Assembly: GCF_000737335.2 (NCBI RefSeq)
Contig: NZ_JMCC02000040.1
Location: 1-64,000 of the forward strand
DNA: 64,000 nt
Direction of reading: 5' to 3'
Origin: Enhygromyxa salina
GTDB taxonomy: Bacteria > Myxococcota_A > Polyangia > Nannocystales > Nannocystaceae
Of this stretch, positions 43,207 through 52,128 are shown one piece after another (within the stretch, counting starts at the first letter, position 1; each line of letters starts with the position of its first letter). The notes under the pieces were generated by a model. It was not told where the DNA came from and did no database searches. It was given only the letters and a program-made list of their open reading frames with translations. A program made the translations under genes and the position numbers.

Positions 43207-44748
43207 GTGGCCGTCAAGCTCATCGATCCGCTCATCTGGTCTGTCACCCTCGCCGCCCTCGTGTTGGCCCCAGGGCTGGCCTTCGCCGGACCTCCGCAGC
43301 TCGCGTTTGACAGCTGGAATGGGGACAATAACGTGTCGTTCCGCCCCTCCGGCAAGTCGCCGGGCGCACGGGTCGTGGTTACAAACGAGACCCAGACCCT
43401 CGCCAGCATCGCGGTACGGGTTGATCTCACCATTGGCGGTGATGTGAAGTTTGTCGTCTTCACGCACCCAGGGCACGACCTCATCTATGTCAGCCCTCAC
43501 AAGAATTTCGTGGACGACGGAATGAGCTGGAAGCAGTCGGATGTGTTCAACCTCGAGCTTCAGCCCGGTGAGTACGACATTGGGGCCATCTCGGTGCCAA
43601 GCGGCGACTGGCAATTCGACTATGCGCCCGCGTCAACCGGCAATTTTTCATCTGTCGTCAACAACCCGAATTTCACAAACTATCCATTTCCAGAAGTGGA
43701 GAACCACAAGAGCTCCGACGCCGCGATCCGGCTCTACGTGGTCAACCCGGTCTGCGGCGACGGGGTGGTTGAGGGCAGCGAGACCTGCGACGACGTCAAC
43801 GTCAACAATAATGACGGCTGCCTCGACACCTGCGTGCAGGCCAGCTGCGGAGATGGGCACATCTGGCTCGGCAACGAGGACTGCGACGACGCCAACGACA
43901 ACAACCACGACGCCTGCCTCAACACCTGCATGATCGCAACGTGCGGCGACGGCTACACCTGGGCTGGCGTCGAGCAGTGCGACGACGCCAACGACAACAA
44001 CAACGACTCGTGCACCAACGCGTGCGCACAGGCTGCTTGCGGCGACGGCTACGTGGGTCCCGGCGAGAGCTGTGACGACGCCAACACCGACGACGACGAC
44101 GGCTGCTCGAACGCGTGCGTCGCGGCCAGCTGCGGCGACGGCATTGTCCAGGGCGATGAAGGCTGCGACGACGCCAACATGATCCCCGACGACGAGTGCA
44201 CCAACGCCTGCACGACCCCAACCTGTGGGGACGGCATCGTTCAGGCCGCCGAAGGCTGCGATGATGGCAATGGGATCAACGATGACGCATGCACCAACAT
44301 GTGCGTCCCGGCGGCCTGCGGCGACGGCATCCTTCAATTCGACGAAGCTTGCGACGACGGCAACCGCGAGCCTGGCGACGACTGCACCAACGACTGCGCG
44401 TGGCCAGCGTGTGGCGACGGCATCATCCAAGCCGGTGAGGACTGCGACGACGCCAACAACGACGACAGCGACGCGTGCACCAACGCCTGCGCAGCGGCCA
44501 GCTGTGGCGATGGGATCGTTCAGCTCGACGAGGCCTGCGACGACGGCAACAACCAAGACGGCGACGGCTGCAGGTCCGACTGCACGCTCGAGGGTGACAA
44601 CGGCCTCGGCGAAGAGACCGGTGACGGCCCGAGTCAACTCGGGGACGATGGCTGCGCCTGCAACACCGACGACAACCGCCGACGCAGCGCGCCGTTGCTG
44701 GTGTTCGGCCTTGGCTTGCTCGCGGTGCTCCGCCGTCGCTGCCGCTGA
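43207..44748 (+). CDS. Secreted DUF4215 Cys-rich repeat protein with MYXO-CTERM tail
   Basis: 513 residues. Signal peptide (SVTLAALVLAPGLAFAG). Residues about 25-180 form a beta-rich N-terminal domain. Then nine tandem DUF4215 repeats of about 31 residues, each with the core CGDG-x(n)-CDD(A/G)N and a third and fourth Cys, probable Ca-binding or disulfide-bonded modules. The tail is MYXO-CTERM-like: GCACN, hydrophobic APLLVFGLGLLAVL and RRRCR. Start GTG 43207 has AAGGA about 8 nt upstream; a TTG 6 nt earlier is possible. Surface-exposed; likely structural or adhesive. Confidence 0.88.
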   Translation: MAVKLIDPLIWSVTLAALVLAPGLAFAGPPQLAFDSWNGDNNVSFRPSGKSPGARVVVTNETQTLASIAVRVDLTIGGDVKFVVFTHPGHDLIYVSPHKNFVDDGMSWKQSDVFNLELQPGEYDIGAISVPSGDWQFDYAPASTGNFSSVVNNPNFTNYPFPEVENHKSSDAAIRLYVVNPVCGDGVVEGSETCDDVNVNNNDGCLDTCVQASCGDGHIWLGNEDCDDANDNNHDACLNTCMIATCGDGYTWAGVEQCDDANDNNNDSCTNACAQAACGDGYVGPGESCDDANTDDDDGCSNACVAASCGDGIVQGDEGCDDANMIPDDECTNACTTPTCGDGIVQAAEGCDDGNGINDDACTNMCVPAACGDGILQFDEACDDGNREPGDDCTNDCAWPACGDGIIQAGEDCDDANNDDSDACTNACAAASCGDGIVQLDEACDDGNNQDGDGCRSDCTLEGDNGLGEETGDGPSQLGDDGCACNTDDNRRRSAPLLVFGLGLLAVLRRRCR

Positions 44749-44813
44749 GCCGGGTCGTTTGACGCGGGTTCGGGCCGGGGTTCGGGCCGGGCGTTGGCGT
44801 GCTAGCGTTCGCC

Positions 44814-46718
44814 GTGACCAAGCCGCGGCAGCGCTCGAGCGGGCAGCAGCTCTCGATCTTCGCGGTGAGCGACGAGCGACCGGAACAGGCCAGCGCCGGG
44901 CCTGCGGATCCCGACCCACAGCTCGACGAGCCAACCCGAGTGCTGCGCGAGCTATTTGGCCACCCAGACTTTCGCCCGGGCCAGCGGCGCGCGATCGATG
45001 CCGTGCTCGCCGGACGCGACGCGGTGGTGCTGCTGCCCACGGGCAGCGGCAAATCCTTGTGCTTTCAGGTCCCGGCGATCGCCATGGCCCGCGCCGGGCG
45101 TGGCTGCACCGTGGTCATCTCTCCGCTGCTGGCGTTGATGCACGACCAGGTCCGGGCGCTGGGTGAGCTTGGGGTCACCGCCGCGGCGCTCAACAGCAAC
45201 CTGAGCGCCGCCGAGCAGCGCCAGGTCGTGCGCGCGTTCGAGGCCGGCGAGCTCGAGCTGCTGTATGTCTCGCCCGAGCGCGCGGCCCAGCACCGGTTTC
45301 GCCTGAGCCTCGCGCGGGCCAAGGTCGCGCTGCTCGCAATCGACGAGGCGCACTGCGTCAGCCAGTGGGGCCACGACTTTCGCCCGGAGTACCTGCGCCT
45401 GCACGAGCTGCGACGACGCGTGACCTGCCCGGTGATCGCGTTGACGGCGACCGCGACCCGCCGGGTGCTCGATGAGCTCATCTTGGGTCTGCAGCTGGTC
45501 GATCCCGAGCGGGTCGAGGGTGGCCTGGCCCGACCCAACCTGGCGTTCGAGGTCCACGCGATCAAGACCGACGCCGCCCGCGTCGCCGCGCTCACGCAGG
45601 CGATCGCCGCCGTCGAGCGCGGCCGGGTGCTGGTGTACTGCTCGACCCGCAAGCAGACCCAGCGCGTGTGCAAGGCGCTGGTCCAGGCCAAGGTGGGCGC
45701 GGGCTACTACCACGCCGGCCGGACCAAGCTGGCCCGCGAGCGGGCCGAGGCCGCGTTCACGAGCGGCAAGAAGCGAGTCTTGGTGGCAACCAACGCGTTC
45801 GGGATGGGCGTCGATTTCCCCGATGTGCGGCTGTTGGTCCACTTCGCAACCCCGGGCAGCGTCGAGGCCTACTATCAAGAGGCCGGCCGGGCCGGGCGCG
45901 ACGGGCTGGCCTCGCGCTGTGTGTTGTTCTTTGGCGCGTCGGATCTCATGACCCAGCGGCGCCTGGGGATCCCCAAGCGGTGCTCGGCGGCCCAGCGCGC
46001 GCGCGTGGAGTCGGCCCTCGAGGCGATGGTCGCCTACGTGCACACCGACGGCTGTCGGCAACAAGCGATGGGTGCGTACTTTGGCGTGACCCAGGCGGTC
46101 CAAGCGTGCGAGCGGTGTGACTGCTGCCGCGGACAGGCCACGCCGATCTTGTCCACGCCCAAGCCTGCGGCGAAGGTCGTGCCCGTGCCCGCGGGTCTCG
46201 AGGACGCGATCATGGCGTCGCTGACTGGGCTGCCCAAGCCCACGGGTCGGCTCAACCTCGCCCGGGCGCTGCGGGGATCTACGGCCAAGTCCGTCAAGGC
46301 GCTCGGCCTGCATCGGCTCGCGTGCTACGGCGCGCTCGCGGACCACAAAGAGGCCGAGGTGCTCGCGGGCTTGGACGCCCTGCTCGCTGCCGGACGGCTC
46401 GTGATCAAGGGTCGCAAGTACGAAAAATTATGGCTCGCCGGCGCCACCCCAGCGCGCTCGGCAAAGACCACCAAACAGGCAGGGAGCTCCCGCGGACGCA
46501 GCGAGCTGGCCCGGGAGCTCGAGAACTACCGGCGCCGAATGGCCCGCCGGCTCTCGTGCAAGCCCTACATGGTGTTCCATCGCAAGGTGATCGCCGCCGT
46601 GGATCGGCAGCGCCCGCAGACCCTCGAGGATCTCGCGCGGATCCCCGGCCTGGGCGCGGTGAAGATCGATCGCTTCGGCGAGGACATCCTCGACTTGATG
46701 CGTCGCGTGGAGGCCTGA
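44814..46718 (+). CDS. recQ: RecQ-family ATP-dependent DNA helicase
   Basis: 634 residues. Walker A LLPTGSGKSLCFQ at 74-86, DEAH box IDEAHCVSQWGHDFRPEY from residue 176, motif VI QEAGRAGRDG. A zinc-region cysteine cluster follows (CERCDCC). An HRDC domain is at the C-terminus (about 555-630) with LARIPGLGAVKIDRFG. The helicase unwinds recombination and fork structures. The region between the zinc cluster and HRDC, a winged helix in E. coli RecQ, is diverged. I chose GTG 44814, preceded at 5 nt by TAGCGT; GTG 44799 would add five residues. Single gene. Confidence 0.93.
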   Translation: MTKPRQRSSGQQLSIFAVSDERPEQASAGPADPDPQLDEPTRVLRELFGHPDFRPGQRRAIDAVLAGRDAVVLLPTGSGKSLCFQVPAIAMARAGRGCTVVISPLLALMHDQVRALGELGVTAAALNSNLSAAEQRQVVRAFEAGELELLYVSPERAAQHRFRLSLARAKVALLAIDEAHCVSQWGHDFRPEYLRLHELRRRVTCPVIALTATATRRVLDELILGLQLVDPERVEGGLARPNLAFEVHAIKTDAARVAALTQAIAAVERGRVLVYCSTRKQTQRVCKALVQAKVGAGYYHAGRTKLARERAEAAFTSGKKRVLVATNAFGMGVDFPDVRLLVHFATPGSVEAYYQEAGRAGRDGLASRCVLFFGASDLMTQRRLGIPKRCSAAQRARVESALEAMVAYVHTDGCRQQAMGAYFGVTQAVQACERCDCCRGQATPILSTPKPAAKVVPVPAGLEDAIMASLTGLPKPTGRLNLARALRGSTAKSVKALGLHRLACYGALADHKEAEVLAGLDALLAAGRLVIKGRKYEKLWLAGATPARSAKTTKQAGSSRGRSELARELENYRRRMARRLSCKPYMVFHRKVIAAVDRQRPQTLEDLARIPGLGAVKIDRFGEDILDLMRRVEA

Positions 46719-46753
46719 GCGGTTGTGCGCCACCGCTCGGCAGATCCGTGCGG

Positions 46754-46759
46754 TACGAT
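46754..46759 (+). promoter_or_regulatory. Start-proximal -10 hexamer TACGAT
   Basis: TANNNT hexamer six nucleotides before ATG 46766 of the GD-linker lipoprotein. Confidence 0.5.
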
Positions 46760-46765
46760 TGCCGC

Positions 46766-47752
46766 ATGTCGCTCGAGTGCAAATGGATGACGCTGAGCCT
46801 CGCGGGGCTGATGCTGGGGTGCGCGAGCGGGTGCAGCGACGAGCTCGTGAACGCGGGCACTGCCAGCCACGCAGAGACGAGCGGTGACGGCGATGGTGAT
46901 GGTGACGGCGATGGTGATGGTGACGGCGACGGCGATGGTGACGGCGACGGTGATGGCGACGGCGACGGTGATGGCGACGGCGATGGCGATCCAACCCTCG
47001 ATGGAAAGCCTGATCTGCGGATCCGCTTCGCGACCAAGGACAACGGAACGATCCTGCAACAGTTCGCGTTGGGCACCCAGGTCCGCGTGTTTGGCCACAC
47101 CTGGGGCTGCTTCGAGAACCCGATCGGATGCAGGAATCGTTGGTCGGTCATCCGCCGAGCGGACGACGACACCATGCTCGCGGCCCACTTCGAGAAGGAC
47201 TTCGAGGTCACCAGCGAAGCGCTCGCGGTCATGGACGAGACGCTCGAGACCTGGCTGGCGCCGCTGACCCTCGACACCACGGATCAGGAGTACTGCGAGC
47301 CATACGACACCTTCTGCGACGATCGGCCTGACGCGTGGGCCCAGCACGCGACCCTCGATCTGATCCACCCCGTGCAGGGCATCGCCCGCTTCATCCATGG
47401 CTCGATCGGCTGGGCGGGTGGTGGCTACGCCGTGAGCGTGGATGGCTGGCAAAATGGTGAGGCGTCGTGTGTCTATTCGCTCTCGGGGCATGCGTTCTTG
47501 TTCAAGATGGACTGTGACGGAGACTGCCCCGCGCCGACCTTCATCGACTCATGCGTCGACCCCGTGACCACTGGATTCACCTCGTACAGCGTCGAGTTCA
47601 TCGACGAGGACGAGGAGGGCTTGTTCTTGTATGCCGACGGGCTCTACGACGCGAACTGCACGGTGCTGGCCCACATGCAGAGCATGGGTGGCTCGACGCT
47701 GTACGACACCTTCGACCTCGACTGTGAGCTGACCCTCGCGCCCGAGTTTTGA
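46766..47752 (+). CDS. Lipoprotein with uninterrupted (GD)18 linker
   Basis: 328 residues. Signal peptide with two candidate lipobox cysteines, LMLGC and ASGC. Residues 40-75 are 18 perfect Gly-Asp pairs. The C-terminal 250 residues are a beta-rich domain with six or more Cys (CFENPIGCRNRW, CEPYDTFCDD), no known motif. It is surface-anchored by the same plan as the 8301-8864 protein, but the distal domains are unrelated. ATG 46766 with TACGAT 6 nt upstream and no Shine-Dalgarno. Function unknown. Confidence 0.85.
   Translation: MSLECKWMTLSLAGLMLGCASGCSDELVNAGTASHAETSGDGDGDGDGDGDGDGDGDGDGDGDGDGDGDGDGDGDPTLDGKPDLRIRFATKDNGTILQQFALGTQVRVFGHTWGCFENPIGCRNRWSVIRRADDDTMLAAHFEKDFEVTSEALAVMDETLETWLAPLTLDTTDQEYCEPYDTFCDDRPDAWAQHATLDLIHPVQGIARFIHGSIGWAGGGYAVSVDGWQNGEASCVYSLSGHAFLFKMDCDGDCPAPTFIDSCVDPVTTGFTSYSVEFIDEDEEGLFLYADGLYDANCTVLAHMQSMGGSTLYDTFDLDCELTLAPEF
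46883..46990 (+). repeat. Perfect (Gly-Asp)18 coding simple repeat
   Basis: 108 bp of 6-bp units GGNGAY with only third-base changes, encoding an uninterrupted Gly-Asp run. Replication slippage in 6-bp steps would alter linker length in frame. Confidence 0.95.
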
Positions 47753-47884
47753 GTCACTGGCCAGCGTGTCGCCAAGTGCCCGCACCTTCGCGGTCGAGCC
47801 TACGATCGGCACCAGCGCTCGCGACCGCGGCGGTGGGGTCGCCCGCGCTGCCCGCCCGCCGCTGTCGCGCCTCGCAGCCAGCGC

Positions 47885-47890
47885 TATGCT
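47885..47890 (+). promoter_or_regulatory. Start-proximal -10 hexamer TATGCT
   Basis: TANNNT hexamer six nucleotides before GTG 47897 of the MtfA-like gene. Confidence 0.5.
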
Positions 47891-47896
47891 GGTGCC

Positions 47897-48817
47897 GTGC
47901 AAGTCTGGCCGTCCGCGAAGATCCGCGTGCACCTCGGCGTCGCGCTGAGCTTCGCGGCGCTCGGGTTGTTCGGCGCGGTCTTCTCGGCGTGGCCGTGGCC
48001 CGGTGCGCTGGTCGGCCTGGTGCTGGGCGCAGCTTGGTACCTGTGGATGGCGGGCACCTACCACAAGCGGCGCGCCCTCGTTGCCAACCCCTTCCCCACC
48101 CACTGGCGGCAGATCCTCGAGCGTCGCGTCGACTTCTATCGCCAGCTCCCGATCGACGGCGAGGCCCGCCAACGCTTTGAAGACGACGTCCGGATCTTCT
48201 TGGCCGAGCAGCACATCTACGGCGCCGGTCAGGGCCCGCAGCAGCTCGAGGTCGAGGACGAGACCCGCCTGCTGATCGCGTCGTCGGCCGCGATCTTGGG
48301 CCACGGCATGCCCAACTTCGAGTGGCCACGCATGCGCGACATCGTCGTGCACCCGCGCGCCTTCGACGAGGACTACGCCAGTGAAGACCACGCCGACATC
48401 GCCGGCATGGTCCACTACCAAGGACCGATCCTGTACTCGAAGCGCGACCTCGCCCTTGGGTTTCGCCGCCGCGACGGCCACAACGTCGGGCTTCACGAGC
48501 TCGCGCACGTGCTCGACATGGCCGACGGCCACGTCGACGGTGTCCCCGTTGGCGCGAGCTGGGCCAGCAGCGCCCCGTGGCTCGAGGTCGTCACCGATCG
48601 GCTCCGCAAGCTACGCTCGCACCGCTACAAGAAGACCCTGCGCGACTACGCGGGAACCAACGAGGCCGAGTTCTTCGCCGTCGCGGTCGAGACCTTCTTC
48701 GAGCGCCCCCACAAGCTGCGCGACGACGATCCCGAGCTCTATGCGATGCTGCGCGACTACTTTGGCCAGGACCCCGCGGCCACGCCCGCGCGCCGTGGAC
48801 CCCGACAATTTCGCTAG
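47897..48817 (+). CDS. MtfA-like zinc peptidase with N-terminal membrane anchor
   Basis: 306 residues. MtfA (YeeI) is a zinc metallopeptidase that binds and inactivates the Mlc repressor in E. coli. Seen: HExxH as NVGLHELAHVLDM, the downstream glutamate block NEAEFFAVAVETFFERP, and DIVVHPRAF and PILYSKRDLALGF, all in family order. Two hydrophobic helices at residues 10-60 precede the domain; E. coli MtfA is soluble, so this is a membrane-tethered variant. It converges on the lipoprotein gene with a 4-bp gap. A short AGAGCT/AGCTCT hairpin covers the stop codons. Confidence 0.87.
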   Translation: MQVWPSAKIRVHLGVALSFAALGLFGAVFSAWPWPGALVGLVLGAAWYLWMAGTYHKRRALVANPFPTHWRQILERRVDFYRQLPIDGEARQRFEDDVRIFLAEQHIYGAGQGPQQLEVEDETRLLIASSAAILGHGMPNFEWPRMRDIVVHPRAFDEDYASEDHADIAGMVHYQGPILYSKRDLALGFRRRDGHNVGLHELAHVLDMADGHVDGVPVGASWASSAPWLEVVTDRLRKLRSHRYKKTLRDYAGTNEAEFFAVAVETFFERPHKLRDDDPELYAMLRDYFGQDPAATPARRGPRQFR

Positions 48818-48821
48818 AGCT

Positions 48822-49430
48822 CTACAGCTCTGGGCAAGGGATCGGCATCCGCATGTCCAGCTCGGGGAACTCGCCCGGCTGCGTGGTCGAGAAGCTCGCC
48901 GCGACCCACCACGCGCCGATGTCCGCGAGCGGGTTGCCAGCCTCGTCGGTCACCCGTGGAAACCCAGCTTGCGCGTAGTGCAGGTGAATGCCCGCCGGGA
49001 TCCCCATCTCGCTGGCCAGCGCCAGGTTGTCACAGACGTAGTAGATGATCGGGTACGAGATCGACAGTCGCAGCTGCGAGGGATCGTCGCCGTGCTCGAC
49101 CCGCGACACCACTGTGAACCCATGCCGCTGCCAGGGCCCCGACGCATCGCCCCCCGACCCCGGGAAGCCGCCACCAAAGTGGTGCGAGAGGTCGTAGTAG
49201 ACCGTCAGGTCGAGCGCCTCGAGCGCGAAGGCGCTACCCAGCCGAAAGTGCGTGACCGGGTCGACGTCCACGACGCTCGCGATCGGCTCCGAGAAGGTCA
49301 GCACGAGCGTGCTCGGATCCTCGAACGCGGCCTCCACGAGCACCGGCGCCGTCTCGTCCCCGCCGCCGCAGCCAACCGCTGGCGCGATCACGCAGGTCCC
49401 AACCACGACCCGCTGCAGCCCCCCGGACAT
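48822..49430 (-). CDS. Lipoprotein with Ig-like beta-sandwich domain
   Basis: 202 residues. Signal peptide with lipobox AVGC (VVVGTCVIAPAVGC). The first mature part, VLVEAAFEDPSTLVLTFSEPI, matches the start of bacterial Ig-like (SbsA-type) domains. Two Cys (VCDNLAL and IPCPEL) probably pair. I placed the start at ATG 49430 because TATGCT lies 7 nt upstream; ATG 49457 would add nine residues. Probably a periplasmic or outer-membrane lipoprotein; role unknown. Downstream neighbour is convergent. Confidence 0.8.
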   Translation of the reverse strand: MSGGLQRVVVGTCVIAPAVGCGGGDETAPVLVEAAFEDPSTLVLTFSEPIASVVDVDPVTHFRLGSAFALEALDLTVYYDLSHHFGGGFPGSGGDASGPWQRHGFTVVSRVEHGDDPSQLRLSISYPIIYYVCDNLALASEMGIPAGIHLHYAQAGFPRVTDEAGNPLADIGAWWVAASFSTTQPGEFPELDMRMPIPCPEL

Positions 49431-49437
49431 CCGCCAC

Positions 49438-49443
49438 AGCATA
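49438..49443 (-). promoter_or_regulatory. Start-proximal -10 hexamer TATGCT
   Basis: TANNNT hexamer seven nucleotides before ATG 49430 of the Ig-like lipoprotein. Confidence 0.5.
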
Positions 49444-49521
49444 CGCTCTTCGGCCATGGCTCGCCGCGAGCCCTGCGAGGGACCGGGCAGCGCGAAGCCG
49501 CCTGTGAGGGGCTGAGTCGGC

Positions 49522-50700
49522 CTACACGCTCACGGTGCGGCCGCGGACGCGCTCGAGCACGTCCTCGATGCACTGCACCGCTTCGTCGTTTCCGCAGCTG
49601 AGCAGGTCATGCCGGCGCCCCGAGTGCTGCGAAGCCCGCTGCAAGAACCCGCGCAGATCTTCGGGCCCCGGGACGCGATGCATGATCGCTTCGCCCAGGT
49701 TCTCGCGCTTGAGATACAGCGCGTTGAGGGTCTGCTCGAAGATCCCGCCGTTGGGCATGACCAGCAGCGGCTTGCCCAGATACAGGGCTTCCGAGATCAG
49801 CGTGAACCCGGCGGTCGAGATCACCGCCTTGGCGCTGGCGAGGTCGACCAGGAAGCCGTCGATCTCTGGATCCTTGAACTCGATGTTGGGCATCGTGCGC
49901 GCAGCATCGGGGGGCGGCTGAAAATTGTAGGCGATGAAGCGGTGCTCGGAGAGCGCCTGCATGGCCTCGATCAGCCCGGTCACCCCGGTGGGATCGTTGT
50001 GATAGACGAGCACGTGATCGCCGGTCGACGGCTCGATCTCCCGAACTGCGGCGCGCAGGATCGGCGGGACCATGGTCGCGCCCTGCTCGTAGCGAAGCGG
50101 CGGATAAAAGAACGAGCTGAGCAGCACGTGCTCGGGCTGCTGGGGCATCACCGTGTTGATGACCAGGCGGGCAACCCACGCGTCCCAGGCGTAACGACGC
50201 GGGACCTCGTAGCGGGTGTGGGTGAGCATCTGCTGATGGTTGAAGCACATCAACGGCAGCCCCATGCGCTGGGCCGCGCGCACCGAGTAGCTCTCGAAGT
50301 CGGTGATCAGCAGGTTGGGGCGGAACGCTTCGAAGCGCTCGACGAGCCCGTCGACGACCCCGCGGGTCTCGATCGCCTTCTTGCCGACCTGCATCAGGCT
50401 GGTCCACAGCCGGATGTGGTTGTTGTGCATCAGGTGGCGAAGAACCGGCACCTCGATCACGTTGCGACCCTGGTCGGCGAGCAGCCCACCAGCGCCCCCG
50501 CCCGCACAAAACAAGAGCTCGTGGCCGCGAGCTTCGAGGGCTTCAGCCATGGCTGTGACCCGCGAGCTGTGGCCGCGGCCCTGCGAGGTCAAGGCGTAGA
50601 CGATCCGTGCCACAGGGGGTTGGCGGTCGCGGAGCGTATCACGCGACTCCGCGCTGTCTTCGCTCGGCTCGAACTGGGGAAGTAGGGCAGCAGAGGTCAC
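49522..50700 (-). CDS. GT-B glycosyltransferase, MurG/UGT-like
   Basis: 392 residues. N-terminal Rossmann fold starts RIVYALTSQGRGHSSRVTAMAEALEARGHELLF, in which GRGHSSR is the acceptor-side glycine loop found in MurG/UGT-type enzymes (MJ1255/VC2487-like group). The C-terminal half has STAGFTLISEALYLGKPLLVMP followed by FEQTLNALYL, the donor-binding pattern. It would transfer a sugar from a nucleotide donor to lipid or glycan. GTG 50700 is the start used; it could begin at GTG about 90 nt downstream. It is the last feature before a 679-bp gap with no convincing gene. Confidence 0.87.
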   Translation of the reverse strand: MTSAALLPQFEPSEDSAESRDTLRDRQPPVARIVYALTSQGRGHSSRVTAMAEALEARGHELLFCAGGGAGGLLADQGRNVIEVPVLRHLMHNNHIRLWTSLMQVGKKAIETRGVVDGLVERFEAFRPNLLITDFESYSVRAAQRMGLPLMCFNHQQMLTHTRYEVPRRYAWDAWVARLVINTVMPQQPEHVLLSSFFYPPLRYEQGATMVPPILRAAVREIEPSTGDHVLVYHNDPTGVTGLIEAMQALSEHRFIAYNFQPPPDAARTMPNIEFKDPEIDGFLVDLASAKAVISTAGFTLISEALYLGKPLLVMPNGGIFEQTLNALYLKRENLGEAIMHRVPGPEDLRGFLQRASQHSGRRHDLLSCGNDEAVQCIEDVLERVRGRTVSV

Positions 50701-51379
50701 GGCGTTGACATTTCACGCGAGCGCGCGCTCAGCAGCAGGGTGGGTCGCACGCGGCTGGGGTCAGCCAGGCCGGCGGGGCGGGGAGCGTCAGACATGACCT
50801 GCGTGGTGATGGGCTTGGGCCGCATGCTCGACTCGCTCGAAGCGATCGCGGCCGGATCGCCGGCGCGCAAGTCCGACACAGTACCGAAGTTGGGGCCCAT
50901 TGGAAGCGCAGGGCTCCGCAGCGGGACTCCCGCGTAGCGAGGCGCCAGTGCAAAGCGGCTGTTGACGGCACGGATCAGCTGTGGGGGGGCGCCTGCCCCG
51001 ACTGAGCCAGGAGCGACGCTGGACCCCTGGATCGTGGTTTCTCGGGATTCGCACCCAGCTTGTGCCCAGCTGCGCGCCAGCTCTCGCCGCTGCGCGCCAG
51101 GACACTCCGAGATCTCTCCTGCGCCGGCCCGGGCCACGCACATGGTCCAAACCCGGCCGGCCAACCCAGGTAGACCCCCCGGGAGGGCCGGATCCGAACA
51201 GATAGAGGAGGTCGAGGCGTGCGGAGGCATCAGCGAGACTCGCCGCATGGTCCACGCTCGCCGCGATCGGAGCAAGCGGGCTGCCAAACCCGAGGGCCAG
51301 CACCCAAGAATCTCGCGCAAACCCACAGAAGCGAGAGGTCACGGCGTGGAAAACCGCCAACGTCACGTAGACTCCGGCC
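50701..51379. other. 679-bp gap without a convincing gene
   Basis: Open frames exist on both strands, including one ending at 50697 that overlaps the glycosyltransferase start in a GTGA, but their predicted proteins lack hydrophobic patterning, motifs or plausible starts. The gap contains repeated GCGCGCCAG words near 51075-51100 and the promoter of the next gene. It could hold a small RNA or a decayed gene. Confidence 0.4.
51368..51373 (+). promoter_or_regulatory. Start-proximal -10 hexamer TAGACT
   Basis: TANNNT hexamer six nucleotides before GTG 51380 of the Cys-x-His protein gene. Confidence 0.5.
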
Positions 51380-52114
51380 GTGAAGCGCGGCCGAGCTTGT
51401 GCCTGGGCAGTGGTGGTCTCGAGCCTGACGTCGGCGCTTGGGTGCCATCGTGTCGTCAGCGGCGTCGACCCCGGCTCGCTCGGCTACGGCTCCGAGCAGA
51501 CCCCGCCGGCCACGGGCTACGACAGCGATCCGGTCCCACGCACAGCGCCGATGCCGTGGACTCCACCGGATCGCGCGGGCTCGGGTCAGCGCGGCCCCGA
51601 CATCGGCATGATCGGCGCGGAGCTCGGCGCGCCCTCCTCGTCCGAACCAGTCGCGTACACCGAAGACATCATCCGCGTGTGCAAGCACCTCGGCGGTGAG
51701 GGGGCCAGCGCCGAAGCCGACGCAGCGTGCCGACGCCAGCACCGGGTCGCCCAAGTGTTTCGCCCGATCAGCGACTGGAAGACCCTCGCTGCGTGTCTGG
51801 TCGCGACAACGGACGTCGCTGGCGTCGAAGCTTGCAAGCTCGCGACCCCGCCCAGCGTGGCCCCGATCCCCGCTCATGCGCGCGAGTCCGCCGTGTGCAT
51901 GCACGTGTTCGCGCTGGGCATCGTCGAGGAGCTTGGACCCGAGCCGATGCTCGACCCCGCCAGGCTCGAGGAGTTCGCCCCGCTGCTGGCCGCCTGCGTC
52001 GACACGCTGGTGAACGAGGAGCGAGACCAGCTCGGGCAGCGCGACTACGCAGCGATGCTGCAGTGCGTCGAGGCAGCCTCGACCACCGCGGCGGCCGAGC
52101 TGTGCGCCGCGTGA
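51380..52114 (+). CDS. Cys-x-His family lipoprotein, two domains
   Basis: 244 residues. Signal peptide with lipobox ALGC, a Pro/Ser/Gly linker of about 70 residues, then two domains: CKH, C, C-x12-C and CMH, C after 32, C after 22, C after 12. Compared with 38842-39144 the first spacer is longer in domain 2 and shorter in domain 1, but the Cys-x-His and the C-x12-C are kept exactly. It is followed after 14 nt by another member (52129-52758), so this is a paralogue pair, probably from tandem duplication with divergence. Function unknown. Confidence 0.83.
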   Translation: MKRGRACAWAVVVSSLTSALGCHRVVSGVDPGSLGYGSEQTPPATGYDSDPVPRTAPMPWTPPDRAGSGQRGPDIGMIGAELGAPSSSEPVAYTEDIIRVCKHLGGEGASAEADAACRRQHRVAQVFRPISDWKTLAACLVATTDVAGVEACKLATPPSVAPIPAHARESAVCMHVFALGIVEELGPEPMLDPARLEEFAPLLAACVDTLVNEERDQLGQRDYAAMLQCVEAASTTAAAELCAA

Positions 52115-52116
52115 GC

Positions 52117-52122
52117 TACACT
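52117..52122 (+). promoter_or_regulatory. Start-proximal -10 hexamer TACACT
   Basis: TANNNT hexamer six nucleotides before ATG 52129 and just after the stop of the previous gene, so the second paralogue has its own promoter. Confidence 0.5.
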
Positions 52123-52128
52123 GCCCGA

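Noticed and set aside
50697..51326. 209-residue frame overlapping the glycosyltransferase start in a GTGA
   Set aside because: The overlap alone is not enough. The predicted protein has no hydrophobic or domain pattern and reads like non-coding sequence.
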